Shown here piece after piece: positions 17,521 to 26,182 of a DNA stretch of 51,284 nt. This DNA comes from Methylobacter sp. GTDB taxonomy: Bacteria > Pseudomonadota > Gammaproteobacteria > Methylococcales > Methylomonadaceae. Below the pieces are notes generated by a model. The model had not been told where the DNA came from. It saw only the letters and a program-made list of their open reading frames with translations, and did no database searches. A program made the position numbers and the translations under genes. The stretch is from NCBI GenBank assembly GCA_030655535.1, contig JAURVK010000026.1, positions 1 to 51,284 of the forward strand, read 5' to 3'. Numbering within the stretch: position 1 is the first letter of the stretch; each line of letters opens with the position of its first letter.

Positions 17521-19914
17521 ATGTTTGGTTACATAAGTTTCAAAGTTCGCATATTGCTCGGTTTTCTTGCGATTATCAGTTTGATGATAGTCATTGTTGC
17601 CATGGTTTTGTTTAATTTTTCTCAGACTCAGCGTGACGTGGCGAAAGTGGATGAGGTTTTTCTGCCCAATGCGCTGCTGGCAGAGCGAATGGCGGTTTAT
17701 ACCGTACAAGTACAACAACTTCTTACTCAAGCTTCAATCAGTCGGGATCCTGACAGTTTTCAGGATGCACAGAGGGCTGCCGAAGACTTTAGACAGGGCG
17801 TTGCACAGTTTCGTGAGCGCCTGGCCGGGGAAAACTCGGCAAAAATCACAACAGAATTAGCGTCTATTAAGAACGGCCGTGTTGCAACGCTGGATAATGT
17901 CACTTCGCCGGTAGTAAAAATGACAGAATTGGCGGCACTTGAAACCGGCTTTGACTGGTATTACAGCGAAGGCCGGCGCATGGCCACGGTTTATGCCGAC
18001 GAGGGAGTCGAGGCCGGCAATCTGGTCATGAAGGATTTCAATAAATTGGCGAAAAACTTACGGACACAACTGAATCGGATTAAAAACCAGGGGGTGAACG
18101 ATGCAAAAAACAACGCCCACGCCATCACCGAATCGACCAGGCAAGCATCTATGATCATGCTGGCCATATCTTCGATCGGTATCAGTCTGGGACTAGGTAT
18201 TGCCATCTACTTGACACGTTATCTAGGCAAGCGATTGGGTATTGATCCTTACTTTGCGAAAGGAATTGCCATGGAAATTGCCGAAGGCAATTTAACTCGA
18301 GATATTCAGGTTGATCAGAAAGACAACAGCAGTTTGCTCTATGCGATGAAGCACATGCAACAACAATTGCTGGCGCGCATAACGGCAGAGCGCAAAGCGG
18401 CTGACGAAACCCTGCGCGTCAAGATTGCGCTGGACAACGTCAGCACCGGCGTCATGATTGCCGATAACGACCGCAACATTATTTACGCCAATCAGGAAGT
18501 GATCGATATACTCGACAAGGCCGAAATGGAAATCAGTCAGCGTAGCGGTGCATCAAAACTCTCGATTGAACATCTGGTCGGCGCCAAGATGGATGATTTT
18601 CATGCAAACCCCACAACTCAGGCAAACATATTGACCGCCTTAACCGGTACCTATGAAGCCAGCATGATGGTAGGAGGACGTTCGATGGTAGTGATCGCCA
18701 ATCCGGTCATCAACGAGCAAGGCAAGCGACTGGGCACGGTAGCCGAATGGCACGACCGCACCGAAGAGGTAAGGGCGGAGAATGAAGTCGCCCTCATTGT
18801 GGAAGCCGCTGCCAGAGGCGACTTCAGTATGCGTTTCGATCTGGAAGGTAAAGAAGGTTTTTTACGTCACCTGGGCGTAGACATCAACCAGCTTATGCAA
18901 ACCAGCGAAACCAGCCTCAATGAAGTCGTGCGCGTTCTTAATGCCCTGTCCCGTGGCGACTTGACCGAAACCATCGCCAACGACTATTCCGGTATCTTTG
19001 GGCAACTTAAAGATGATTCCAATACCACGGTAGAAAAACTTAAAGCTATTATCAGTCAAATCAAGGATGCTGCTGCCGGTATTGACACAGGAACTCAAGA
19101 AATTGCTTCGGGCAATAATAATCTGTCGCACCGTACCGAACAGCAAGCCGCCAGCCTGGAACAAACCGCCGCCAGTATGGAAGAGCTGACCTCCGCCGTG
19201 CGGCATAATGCCAAAAACGCCCAACAAGCCAACCGGCTCGCCGTTGATGCCACGATCATAGCGGGCAAAGGCGTTGAAGTGGTCGGTCAAGTCGTCATGA
19301 CCATGAATGACATCAACGAATCTTCAAGAAAAATCGGCGACATTATCTCGGTGATCGACGACATCGCTTTCCAGACCAATATCCTTGCTCTCAACGCTGC
19401 GGTAGAAGCCGCCCGTGCCGGCGAACAAGGCCGAGGTTTTGCCGTTGTCGCCGTGGAAGTACGCAACCTTGCGCAACGCGCCGCGACGGCTGCCGGAGAA
19501 ATTAAAGACCTGATTAGCGATTCGGTCGATAAAGTCTCGGACGGCAGTAAGCTGGTTACCCAGGCAGGGCGGACTATGGAAGAAATTGTCGCCTCCATCC
19601 GTGGCGTTACCGATATGATGGCCGAAATTTCCGCCGCTTCAGCCGAACAAGGTTCCGGCATCGAACAGGTTAATCAAGCTATCGCTCAAATGGACGATGT
19701 AACCCAACAAAATGCCGCCTTGGTGGAACAAGCCGCAGCGGCAGCGGAATCGTTGGAAGAGCAGGCGCAAAACCTGGTAATCACAGTGAGCGGTTTTAAG
19801 GTGGATGGCAACACAGACAGTTTTTGCCGCCCTATCCCTCATTCGACAATGCCCGCAAGCAGACATAAAACGCCATTGGCGACAGCCGGTTTCGGCGACT
19901 GGGAGGCGATTTAG
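17521..19914 (+). CDS. methyl-accepting chemotaxis protein with PAS domain
   Basis: 797 residues. A transmembrane helix (about 11-33), a periplasmic helical sensor (about 34-200) and a second helix (about 205-228) are followed by a HAMP region, a PAS-like domain (about 295-420; [19 protein letters not shown]), a further HAMP-like pair ([28 protein letters not shown]), and the MCP signalling domain with the hairpin tip [20 protein letters not shown] (about 617-636). It should control CheA/CheW and hence motility; no che genes are in the window. The C-terminus is a flexible tail ending GDWEAI, reminiscent of the CheR-docking pentapeptide but with Ile instead of Phe. Start supported by AAAAGGA. 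Confidence 0.95.
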   Translation: MFGYISFKVRILLGFLAIISLMIVIVAMVLFNFSQTQRDVAKVDEVFLPNALLAERMAVYTVQVQQLLTQASISRDPDSFQDAQRAAEDFRQGVAQFRERLAGENSAKITTELASIKNGRVATLDNVTSPVVKMTELAALETGFDWYYSEGRRMATVYADEGVEAGNLVMKDFNKLAKNLRTQLNRIKNQGVNDAKNNAHAITESTRQASMIMLAISSIGISLGLGIAIYLTRYLGKRLGIDPYFAKGIAMEIAEGNLTRDIQVDQKDNSSLLYAMKHMQQQLLARITAERKAADETLRVKIALDNVSTGVMIADNDRNIIYANQEVIDILDKAEMEISQRSGASKLSIEHLVGAKMDDFHANPTTQANILTALTGTYEASMMVGGRSMVVIANPVINEQGKRLGTVAEWHDRTEEVRAENEVALIVEAAARGDFSMRFDLEGKEGFLRHLGVDINQLMQTSETSLNEVVRVLNALSRGDLTETIANDYSGIFGQLKDDSNTTVEKLKAIISQIKDAAAGIDTGTQEIASGNNNLSHRTEQQAASLEQTAASMEELTSAVRHNAKNAQQANRLAVDATIIAGKGVEVVGQVVMTMNDINESSRKIGDIISVIDDIAFQTNILALNAAVEAARAGEQGRGFAVVAVEVRNLAQRAATAAGEIKDLISDSVDKVSDGSKLVTQAGRTMEEIVASIRGVTDMMAEISAASAEQGSGIEQVNQAIAQMDDVTQQNAALVEQAAAAAESLEEQAQNLVITVSGFKVDGNTDSFCRPIPHSTMPASRHKTPLATAGFGDWEAI

Positions 19915-19936
19915 GACATACAGGTCGGTTTGCGCT

Positions 19937-19960
19937 CGTTCCCAATCTCCAGATTGGGGA
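19937..19960. repeat. hairpin repeat CCCAATC-TCCA-GATTGGG
   Basis: A 7-bp perfect inverted repeat preceded by CTCGTT, which marks it as a member of the GTTCCCA…TGGGAAC palindrome family. It lies 3' of the chemoreceptor gene and could also serve as a weak terminator, though no T-tract follows. Confidence 0.6.
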
Positions 19961-20135
19961 TGCAGTCTTGGAAGATCCAGCTTCCTGCCCAGAGAAAGAA
20001 AATCCAGTCACAGGGATGTGAAAGGTTGCAGACATCATCGAAGTTCTGGAAAGTTTCCATCCATGATGCCGGTATGACTACTTTGGGACAGCTGCATGTA
20101 TAACAATGAACGCCTAAAACACCAGCTCATTGTCG

Positions 20136-20780
20136 TCAATTTTTCATCACCCCCAGCACTATCGCAATATGCGCCAGCTCGGCAACCGTCGACACCTTGA
20201 GCTTGCTTTTTATTTGGGTACCGTAATTGGCGACGGTTTTATAGCCCAGACAAAGTTCATCGGCGATTTTATGCGCGGTTAAGCCTTTCGCCAGCAGCAA
20301 AAACACGTCGAATTCCCTGGCGGACAGGCTATTTATAATGGTCTGATAATCGGTTTTGCTATTTTGCAGGGGCAGGTTTTTCATCAAGCCCTGTTCTATA
20401 TAAATCTCGCCTGCGGCTATTTTCTGTATCGCTGTTACCAGGATTCCGGGAGCGCTGTTTTTGGTGATATAGCCTTTCGCACCGGCCTTTATGGCTCTGT
20501 CTACATAAACCATTTCATCATGTACGCTAAACACAAGTATTCTGGCGTTGCTGTCGCGGTTGCAGATGCGGCGTATGCTTTCCAGTCCGCCGATGCCGGG
20601 CATGGACAAGTCCAGCACCATTACATCCGGTTGTTGTTCCAGATACAACTGGCAGGCCGCTTCGCCCCGATCGGCTTCGGCGATTACGTCAATATCGGCC
20701 TCGGTCGATAGCAGCATCCGGAAACCCGCGCGTACCACGGCATGGTCGTCAACCAGAATGACTTTTATCTTGTCTTTCAT
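20136..20780 (-). CDS. NarL/FixJ-family response regulator, MxaB paralogue
   Basis: 214 residues. The receiver domain (about 5-120) has the acidic pair VDDHAVVRAG, phosphoacceptor Asp in VMVLDLSMPG (about 57) and Lys in AGAKGYITK. The C-terminal LuxR-type helix-turn-helix domain (about 148-210; LSAREFDVFLLLAKGLTAHKIA, LGYKTVANYGTQIKSKL) binds DNA. It is strikingly similar to the MxaB-type regulator at 33418-34074, sharing EADRGE, DLSMPGIGG, ESIRR, REFDVF and the unusual YKTVxNxGT. Its ATG overlaps the stop of the upstream kinase gene by 4 bp, so the pair is co-translated. Whether it acts on methanol-oxidation genes is an inference. Confidence 0.94.
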   Translation of the reverse strand: MKDKIKVILVDDHAVVRAGFRMLLSTEADIDVIAEADRGEAACQLYLEQQPDVMVLDLSMPGIGGLESIRRICNRDSNARILVFSVHDEMVYVDRAIKAGAKGYITKNSAPGILVTAIQKIAAGEIYIEQGLMKNLPLQNSKTDYQTIINSLSAREFDVFLLLAKGLTAHKIADELCLGYKTVANYGTQIKSKLKVSTVAELAHIAIVLGVMKN

Positions 20781-22102
20781 GGCAGCGGAATAGTCGCGAT
20801 GATGCTCATGCCTTGGTGCGGCCGGGTCTGTATGGCGAGTTCGCCGCCCAGGCTGTTGATTCTTTCCCTCATACCCAATAAGCCGAAACCGGTTTTAATC
20901 TTGTCAATTGCACAGCCTTGTCCGTCGTCGGTTACCTGTAGCCGTAGCGTTCTGCCTGTCTTGGCCTGATGCTCGATTTCCAGGCTGATGGCGGCTTGCT
21001 TGGCCTGGGCATGACGAACAATGTTGGTCAGGCATTCCTGCACGACTCTAAATAGCTGGATGGTGATTTTTTGCTCCATGTCATCGACTTCGTCAGGGCA
21101 GGTGATGCTGAGTTTTAACTCAGGATTCCTGATCGACCAGTGGTTTAACAGGTCTTCCATGGTGGCTTTCAAGCCCAGTTCGGTTAATACCAAAGGATGC
21201 AGTTGATGCATCATGGAGCGCACCACGGTCATCAAATGGTCGCAGATATTGATAATGGAATCGGTGGTTTGTTTAATGTCGGCCTTGGCGTGGGCGGCGG
21301 TAACGGCCATGACCTTGATGGCAGTCAGCGATTGCCCCAGTTCGTCATGCAGTTCCTGCGAAAGCCGCTGCCGCTCGTCTTCCTGTATTTCCAGCGAATG
21401 TTGGGTTAATGCCCGATTTTCCTGTTGAGTTGCATTCAGCTCAACGGTCATGTGATTGATGGCTTTGGCGATACTGTCGTATTCCTGAATGGAAAAATCG
21501 GGTAGTTTTGGGCTGTACTGCCCGGTTTCAATGACTTTTAGCGCGTCAACAATGACGGCAATGGATTTAAGGGCTTTGTTAAAAGCCAGGTTGACGGCCA
21601 AAAAAGTAAATAGTGTCAGCAGAAAAAGCGAGCTGAAAAAGGCAACGCTTTCCTGCCAGACCTCGGTGATTTCATCCAGCGGGTTGGCCTGAATAATCAG
21701 GGTGATTTGTTCGCCGTTGAAACTGGTGATTTGGTGCTCAACCTTAGGGTAGTGAACGGCAACCAGATTGATAAACCATTGCGGCGGCTTTTCGTCATTA
21801 TTGGTTTGCTGGTTTTTGTGGACAAAACTGATGATTTGCCCTGAAGGTTCTTTTAGTTGAATACTTAAATGTCGGGTTTGATTCAGTGAATTAAATTTCG
21901 GCAACCAATCGGTTTCATTAAACGGAGTTTGTGAGGCTTGTGAAAAGCCGAAGGTTATCAGTTGTACGGCCAGATTGATCGATGAATCGACTTCTTTATT
22001 CACCGCATCGCGCGCCTGCCAGACGGCTATCGAGCTACCCAGTAACAGAATGCACAGAGAAGAGATAAAAATTCGCAGGTTGATTTGGTAGCGCAGACTC
22101 AT
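20777..22102 (-). CDS. sensor histidine kinase (NarX/DegS-type, HisKA_3)
   Basis: About 441 residues from MSLRYQINLR; the ORF track's upstream ATG adds 19 residues and cannot be excluded. Two transmembrane helices (about 7-29 and 158-180) bracket a ~125-residue periplasmic sensor. A HAMP-like segment follows, then the HisKA_3 dimerisation region with phosphoacceptor His in SQELHDELGQSLTAIKV, and an ATPase domain with ECLTNIVRHAQA and VTDDGQGCAI/GFGLLGMRER. It pairs with the overlapping downstream response-regulator gene. Its position about 1.4 kb beyond mxaL, and the similarity of its regulator to MxaB, make it a candidate sensor for the methanol-oxidation regulon; the signal is unknown. Confidence 0.93.
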   Translation of the reverse strand: MSLRYQINLRIFISSLCILLLGSSIAVWQARDAVNKEVDSSINLAVQLITFGFSQASQTPFNETDWLPKFNSLNQTRHLSIQLKEPSGQIISFVHKNQQTNNDEKPPQWFINLVAVHYPKVEHQITSFNGEQITLIIQANPLDEITEVWQESVAFFSSLFLLTLFTFLAVNLAFNKALKSIAVIVDALKVIETGQYSPKLPDFSIQEYDSIAKAINHMTVELNATQQENRALTQHSLEIQEDERQRLSQELHDELGQSLTAIKVMAVTAAHAKADIKQTTDSIINICDHLMTVVRSMMHQLHPLVLTELGLKATMEDLLNHWSIRNPELKLSITCPDEVDDMEQKITIQLFRVVQECLTNIVRHAQAKQAAISLEIEHQAKTGRTLRLQVTDDGQGCAIDKIKTGFGLLGMRERINSLGGELAIQTRPHQGMSIIATIPLP

Positions 22103-22278
22103 TGGTTTTGAAAACTCGACACTTGCAACATCGGGTTGATAGGTTGCAAAACATACCATTATTGATGCGCGCAGAATTATTTGCTATAGGAAAAATTCTT
22201 TTTTTTCTGCAATGCGGGGCTTTTCGATTAAAAACCGGTTTTTATTTTTGTGGATTAACGGTTATGCGGAGGATTCCC

Positions 22279-22298
22279 GTTCCAGCGAGTACTGGAAC
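22279..22298. repeat. short palindrome GTTCCAG-N6-CTGGAAC
   Basis: A 7-bp inverted repeat around CGAGTA in the gap between the PepSY gene and the histidine-kinase gene. It is probably a dispersed-repeat remnant; no T-tract makes it a convincing terminator. Confidence 0.5.
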
Positions 22299-22312
22299 GA
22301 GGGGATTATAGA

Positions 22313-22834
22313 TTACCTTTTTTCATCGGCTTCTTCGCCGATTTCCCATTCTTCTGTAGATACTTCAATGATCTTGCCGGTAGCAGCACTGACTTCAACT
22401 TTGGTTTCTACGCCTTTGTCGTTGATTATATCGAATTCATAGCTGGCATCGCCGTTATCTTCTATCTCGTATTCAACTTCCTGGACGGTGCCAGGGTGCG
22501 CTTTAAGCGCGGTGGCTATGGCTTCTTTTTCTGCCACTTTAGCGTTTTTCTTGAAAGCTTCGTTATCAACACTACTGACTTCGCTTTCCGTTTCGGTAAT
22601 TTTTCCGGTTTTGGCGTCACACATGAATTCCCATTCAATACCTTGGGGGTCTCTTATTTCAAATTCATAAAAGGTTTTTCCGGCTACGTCCAGTTTTTCC
22701 AGCTTAATGAATTCGCCGGTTTTTTGTTTTTGTATGGCAGCGATACAGTTATCTATAGACTGCTCAGCCGCATAACCGGAAGCAGATACGGCAAGACCAA
22801 GAGCGAATACACAGGTAAGGGGTGTTGTTTTCAT
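22313..22834 (-). CDS. periplasmic PepSY-domain protein
   Basis: 173 residues with a clear signal peptide (cleavage near SGYAAEQ, about 24). The mature protein contains two PepSY-like repeats: one around KLDVAGKTFYEFEIRDPQG (about 48-66) and one around VQEVEYEIEDNGDASYEFDI (about 116-135). Each ends in a GKI(T/I)E turn. It is very acidic. PepSY proteins are thought to bind or inhibit peptidases or to respond to the periplasmic environment; the target here is unknown. The start has an AGGAG site. It is downstream of, and on the same strand as, the mxa operon, but separated from it by a membrane-protein gene. Confidence 0.85.
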   Translation of the reverse strand: MKTTPLTCVFALGLAVSASGYAAEQSIDNCIAAIQKQKTGEFIKLEKLDVAGKTFYEFEIRDPQGIEWEFMCDAKTGKITETESEVSSVDNEAFKKNAKVAEKEAIATALKAHPGTVQEVEYEIEDNGDASYEFDIINDKGVETKVEVSAATGKIIEVSTEEWEIGEEADEKR

Positions 22835-22906
22835 GGTTTTCTCCTAAATTTAAAGAATACATGCAATAGAACGTTCGCTTGGCTTGGAAAAGCAGTTAAT
22901 GGCAGC

Positions 22907-23455
22907 TCAGCTCACTACGTCTGAATTCCAATGGTAGCTAACGGCAACGGCCGCTGCCGACAATACTACAAGTTGCCAGACATAGCTATCGAAATAAGCC
23001 ACACAAATAGCGATAAGACCTAAAAATAATCCTGTAAAAATACACCGCCACCCTGTTTGTATGCCGTCCAGATAAGTCGTTAATGCCAGTATTAACAGTA
23101 CTATCAAACCGGCTTCTTCATGGAAAATTCTTCCCGAACTGTGGTAAGCGTAAACGACAATGGCCGCACCCAAGCCGCCTGTCCAATGCAGCAGTCGACT
23201 GGTCAATGCCTTATCGCCAGGGATGGTGTGTATGCCGGAAATCTGCCGGGAGCAGATTCGGCGGAGATTATCGCCGTCTTGTTTGAACTGATAATAGCCG
23301 GGAGCGATAGCGATAACGGTAAACAAGAACATCATGGTAAACCAATAATCGTGGCTCGTATGCCGATAGCTATAGCCAATGTAAGTGCCGAGCAGCGACA
23401 AGAGTAAACGCAGCGTAAAAAGATTATGAGTTGATAGCAGGTTTTGCTTATTCAT
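22907..23455 (-). CDS. membrane protein of unknown function
   Basis: 182 residues with five or six predicted helices (about 12-28, 38-55, 88-105, 113-130, 137-155 and 158-175) and a cytoplasmic loop containing FKQDGDNLRRICSR between the second and third. It resembles NrsF- or permease-fragment-like small membrane proteins only superficially; I cannot name the family. It lies about 50 bases beyond mxaL on the same strand, so it could be the last gene of the accessory mxa operon, at a position where other methylotrophs carry poorly characterised mxa genes. That link is positional only. Confidence 0.65.
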   Translation of the reverse strand: MNKQNLLSTHNLFTLRLLLSLLGTYIGYSYRHTSHDYWFTMMFLFTVIAIAPGYYQFKQDGDNLRRICSRQISGIHTIPGDKALTSRLLHWTGGLGAAIVVYAYHSSGRIFHEEAGLIVLLILALTTYLDGIQTGWRCIFTGLFLGLIAICVAYFDSYVWQLVVLSAAAVAVSYHWNSDVVS

Positions 23456-23495
23456 GAACTGTTCTCAAGAGGGTAGATAACGAAGGGGGGTGCCG

Positions 23496-23519
23496 GTTCC
23501 CAAGCTAGAGCTTGGGAAC
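23496..23519. repeat. perfect palindrome overlapping the mxaL stop
   Basis: GTTCCCAAGCT-AG-AGCTTGGGAAC is a perfect 11-bp inverted repeat. Read on the minus strand it encodes the last residues of MxaL (VPKL) and its TAG stop, so the native 3' end of mxaL has been replaced or extended by the repeat. Confidence 0.85.
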
Positions 23520-24482
23520 TAGCGAACTAGCGAAAAATCGGCGGTATTTATATATTCTGGGCAGATAGACGAGGCTTAACATCAGCAATGCCAACAATGC
23601 CGGTTGCCGGCGAATATCGGTCTGCACAACTTTTTCAGTCGCCAGTTTCGGGTTTTTTAATGCCAGACTCAGGTTTTGCAAGTCGGTTAATCGGGCGTAA
23701 GCCAAACCGGATTCTGCGCCCAGTTTTTCTAAATAAGTTTCGTGCAAAGCGGTTAAATGCTCGTTTCCGGCGGCGGCTTCACTGCCGAACGGGGCGTTAC
23801 GCGCGTTGTAGCCTTTGATTTGCGACGGATCCAAATTCGACTGTCCGAACGAAGAACGGTGCGGTACCTCGTCCTGGGCATAAAATCCGGTTTGCTTGCC
23901 TTGACTGTCGAACTTGGGGATAGGCACAGCCTGCAAACCGCCGACGCCGATAATCATGCCTTTTGCTTGTCCCTTTACACTTGAAAAATCAGCCTGGTAA
24001 TTGGGATTAACAGGCGGCGCTTCCTGTCCGTCGGTAATAAAAATCACCGAACTTTCGCTTTTTTGCAGCATTTCAAGCGTGCTCAGCAAACCCTTGGCAA
24101 TATTGCTGTCTGCCGCCCAAGCCATGCGCCAGTCGATTTTACTGATGGCGGTATCTATTTCCGTGTAGGCGGAACAAACTTCCAGCGGTTCGAATAATAA
24201 GGTTGAGCGCCTTTCGGTGAATAGGCCCAGGCCGACTTTGGATTGACAGGGCAGGTTCCGCAACAATTCGCGCAGGGTTTGTTTGACAAACTGCAATCGG
24301 CTGACGGACTGGTTGTCTTGTTGGTAGTCGGTTGCATTCATGCTGCGGGTAATATCGATAACAAAGGTGTAGTTGTAGGTTGGGCTTTTTTGTTGCTTGC
24401 TGGGGTACATAAACAGCACCAGCATGGCTAGAAGCGCCAGCAGCAGGCACCCGATTCGATAATCTTTTAATGTATTGCTCAT
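23505..24482 (-). CDS. mxaL: MxaL, von Willebrand factor A protein for methanol dehydrogenase maturation
   Basis: 325 residues. An N-terminal helix (about 11-27), a vWA domain with the MIDAS motif FVIDITRSMNATD (DxTxS, about 40-52) and IFITDGQEAP, and a C-terminal helix (about 293-310, LLALLMLSLVYLPRIY) place the vWA domain in the periplasm. In M. extorquens the mxaACKL genes are required for Ca2+ insertion into methanol dehydrogenase; this identification rests on gene order (RSACKL) and on the paired vWA proteins. It is the last gene of the accessory set, 105 bases beyond mxaK with a REP hairpin between. Its final codons and stop lie inside a palindromic repeat, so the C-terminus may not be ancestral. 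Confidence 0.88.
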   Translation of the reverse strand: MSNTLKDYRIGCLLLALLAMLVLFMYPSKQQKSPTYNYTFVIDITRSMNATDYQQDNQSVSRLQFVKQTLRELLRNLPCQSKVGLGLFTERRSTLLFEPLEVCSAYTEIDTAISKIDWRMAWAADSNIAKGLLSTLEMLQKSESSVIFITDGQEAPPVNPNYQADFSSVKGQAKGMIIGVGGLQAVPIPKFDSQGKQTGFYAQDEVPHRSSFGQSNLDPSQIKGYNARNAPFGSEAAAGNEHLTALHETYLEKLGAESGLAYARLTDLQNLSLALKNPKLATEKVVQTDIRRQPALLALLMLSLVYLPRIYKYRRFFASSLVPKL

Positions 24483-24511
24483 TGTTTTCTCGTTTACGAG
24501 GGGCTAGATAT

Positions 24512-24570
24512 TGTGGGCGCGAATTTATTCGCGCTTTTAACACCTGTCGCGCGAATGAATTCGCGCCCAC
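24512..24570. repeat. REP-like element GTGGGCGCGAATTTATTCGCGC (mxaL/mxaK gap)
   Basis: A pair of small hairpins: GGCGCGAATTTATTCGCGC, then GCGCGAATGAATTCGCGCCCAC in inverted orientation. The whole 59 bp is itself an imperfect palindrome. The same element recurs at 28139, 29421 and (half copy) 25161. Confidence 0.9.
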
Positions 24571-24587
24571 GGTATTTCCATGGAAAA

Positions 24588-25202
24588 TCAAGGCAAACCG
24601 CGCGGAAACCCCGGCACTGTCGTCCACAACTGCGATTTCTGGTTATTAGGTTCGTCGTCGGGCATGTCGACCCTGTCCATTTCCGGCAATAAACGCATGG
24701 CGACTTCAAGGTTGTATTTGGCATCCCAGTTGCCGCTGTCCAATGCCAACGCTTGCCGGTAGGCCTGTTTTGCCAATCCCGCCAAGGGCAAGGCTTCATT
24801 GATATTCATGGTTTTTGCCTGCTGCACGGCTTGCTCCAGGTACAGATTGCCGAGGTTATAGCGGGCTTTGGCCTGAAATTTCCGGTCGCCTTTATCCATA
24901 ATCAGGCTGAGGGTCGATAAAGCCTCATCGTAGCGGTGTTTTTGCTGGAAATAAAAAGCCCGCGCCAGTCTCAATTCCGGTTCGCCGCTGATCACTTTAT
25001 TAACGGCCACATCCTTTCCCGACGTTAATTGCCGGATTAAGTCGTTGTCGTGATGAATGCCGTACAACGCGCCGGCGCTGTAAACGAAAGCCGCTAAACT
25101 GGCCGCCAACGCGGCCCACAGCGTCATATGCCTGATTGTTCTTATCATCGTTTGACCATTAACGCGCGAATAAATTCGCGTCCACAGATGCCTTCTTATC
25201 AT
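24588..25202 (-). CDS. mxaK: MxaK, methanol dehydrogenase maturation protein
   Basis: 204 residues from the first ATG, or 186 from a second in-frame ATG (MIRTIRHMTL, at 25148). A single N-terminal membrane helix (about 27-45 in the long form, WAALAASLAAFVYSAGALYG) is followed by a helical tetratricopeptide-like region (RLARAFYFQQKHRYDEALSTL, ARYNLGNLYLEQA, YRQALALDSGNWDAKYNLE). MxaK is needed with MxaA, C and L for a Ca2+-loaded, active methanol dehydrogenase. The 54 bases between the two ATGs contain half a REP element, and a 19-bp sequence spanning the start codon is duplicated. The second ATG is probably the ancestral start; the first overlaps the mxaC stop (ATGA). Confidence 0.85.
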   Translation of the reverse strand: MIRRHLWTRIYSRVNGQTMIRTIRHMTLWAALAASLAAFVYSAGALYGIHHDNDLIRQLTSGKDVAVNKVISGEPELRLARAFYFQQKHRYDEALSTLSLIMDKGDRKFQAKARYNLGNLYLEQAVQQAKTMNINEALPLAGLAKQAYRQALALDSGNWDAKYNLEVAMRLLPEMDRVDMPDDEPNNQKSQLWTTVPGFPRGLP

Positions 25203-25211
25203 CGTTCGACC
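25139..25211. repeat. REP half-element flanked by a 19-bp direct duplication at the mxaC/mxaK junction
   Basis: TTCTTATCATCGTTTGACC (25139-25157) and TTCTTATCATCGTTCGACC (25193-25211) differ at one base and flank GCGCGAATAAATTCGCG. The structure looks like a target-site duplication or replication-slippage scar. The 54-bp period keeps mxaK in frame. Confidence 0.85.
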
Positions 25212-26182
25212 TCACAGAATTTAACGCCCAGCAGAACCAGCAGCAAGAAGGCCGCTACGCTGTAGCAAGCGGCCGATAAATCCTGTTTGGGGATGCGTTC
25301 GACATAGTGCATGGGCAGGTTTTCCAGTTGGTTGATGTCGGCAATCGCCTGTTTTAGCGCGTCCGGGCTTTCCGCTTCATAAGCCTGATAGGGACTGCCC
25401 AGCCCCAGAAAAAATTGATGCAGATAAAGTTCGGGCATGGCCCCAGCGTTATCGTCCCGGCTGTCTTCAGGCTGGTCGAAAATACCGGGGCTATTGGCGG
25501 TGCGCAGAAAAATCCAGTACAGGCGGACTTGTTGCTGTTTAAACCAAAATCGCAATTTCTGCTCGCTGTCGTGATCAATCGCCGCCGCGCCGTCCGAAAC
25601 CAACAATACAATACGCGAGCCGGTGACGGGTTGTTGCTGGAAAAACGATAAGGCCATGCCCAAGCCTTTGCTGACATGGGTAAAGCCGAGCGCCGGTGTC
25701 GCGGTCGCGGCAATCGCCGCTTGCACTGCGTTTTTGTTTTCGGTCAGCGGCATTACGAATAAGGGCGAAGTGCTGTATTCCGCGACCCCGATTAAATCGT
25801 TTTGCCGTTGTTTGACAAAATCGGTCAATAACCGCCGCGCCGCTGTGGCCTTGGATTCATCGGAGCCGTTCGGTGCGCGTCCGGCAAATGTGTCATCCAT
25901 GCTGCTGCTGCGATCCAGCAATAACACGATATGCGCGCCGTGACCGATACGCTCCCTGCTTTGTTCGGTGCGATGCAGGCCCGCCATGCCCAGCACTAAT
26001 CCGGCGATTGCCGCCACCCCGCACAGCCGCAGACAGCAGACGATAAAAACCGACAGCGTGTCGCCGGGTATCAATGTCAGCCACGGAGCCGGGCTTGAAC
26101 GCATGCCGTTATTGAACAGCGGCAACAGGGCGAGTAACAGGCCGGTCAAAGCCCAAGGGGTATCAACCGCCAAGCTCATCAT
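25199..26182 (-). CDS. mxaC: MxaC, von Willebrand factor A membrane protein
   Basis: About 327 residues from MMSLAVDTPW, whose ATG overlaps the mxaA stop (ATGA) and follows GGGGC; the ORF track starts nine residues earlier. Two N-terminal hydrophobic helices (about 8-24 and 45-68) precede a vWA domain with the MIDAS VLLLDRSSSMDDTFAG (DxSxS) and IVLLVSDGAAAID. A C-terminal helix follows (about 303-320, YSVAAFLLLVLLGVKF). The topology is the same as MxaL. It probably forms part of the membrane complex that inserts Ca2+ into MxaF, with MoxR-type MxaR as its AAA+ partner; the general MoxR-vWA pairing is established, the details here are inferred. Confidence 0.88.
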   Translation of the reverse strand: MMSLAVDTPWALTGLLLALLPLFNNGMRSSPAPWLTLIPGDTLSVFIVCCLRLCGVAAIAGLVLGMAGLHRTEQSRERIGHGAHIVLLLDRSSSMDDTFAGRAPNGSDESKATAARRLLTDFVKQRQNDLIGVAEYSTSPLFVMPLTENKNAVQAAIAATATPALGFTHVSKGLGMALSFFQQQPVTGSRIVLLVSDGAAAIDHDSEQKLRFWFKQQQVRLYWIFLRTANSPGIFDQPEDSRDDNAGAMPELYLHQFFLGLGSPYQAYEAESPDALKQAIADINQLENLPMHYVERIPKQDLSAACYSVAAFLLLVLLGVKFCEVER

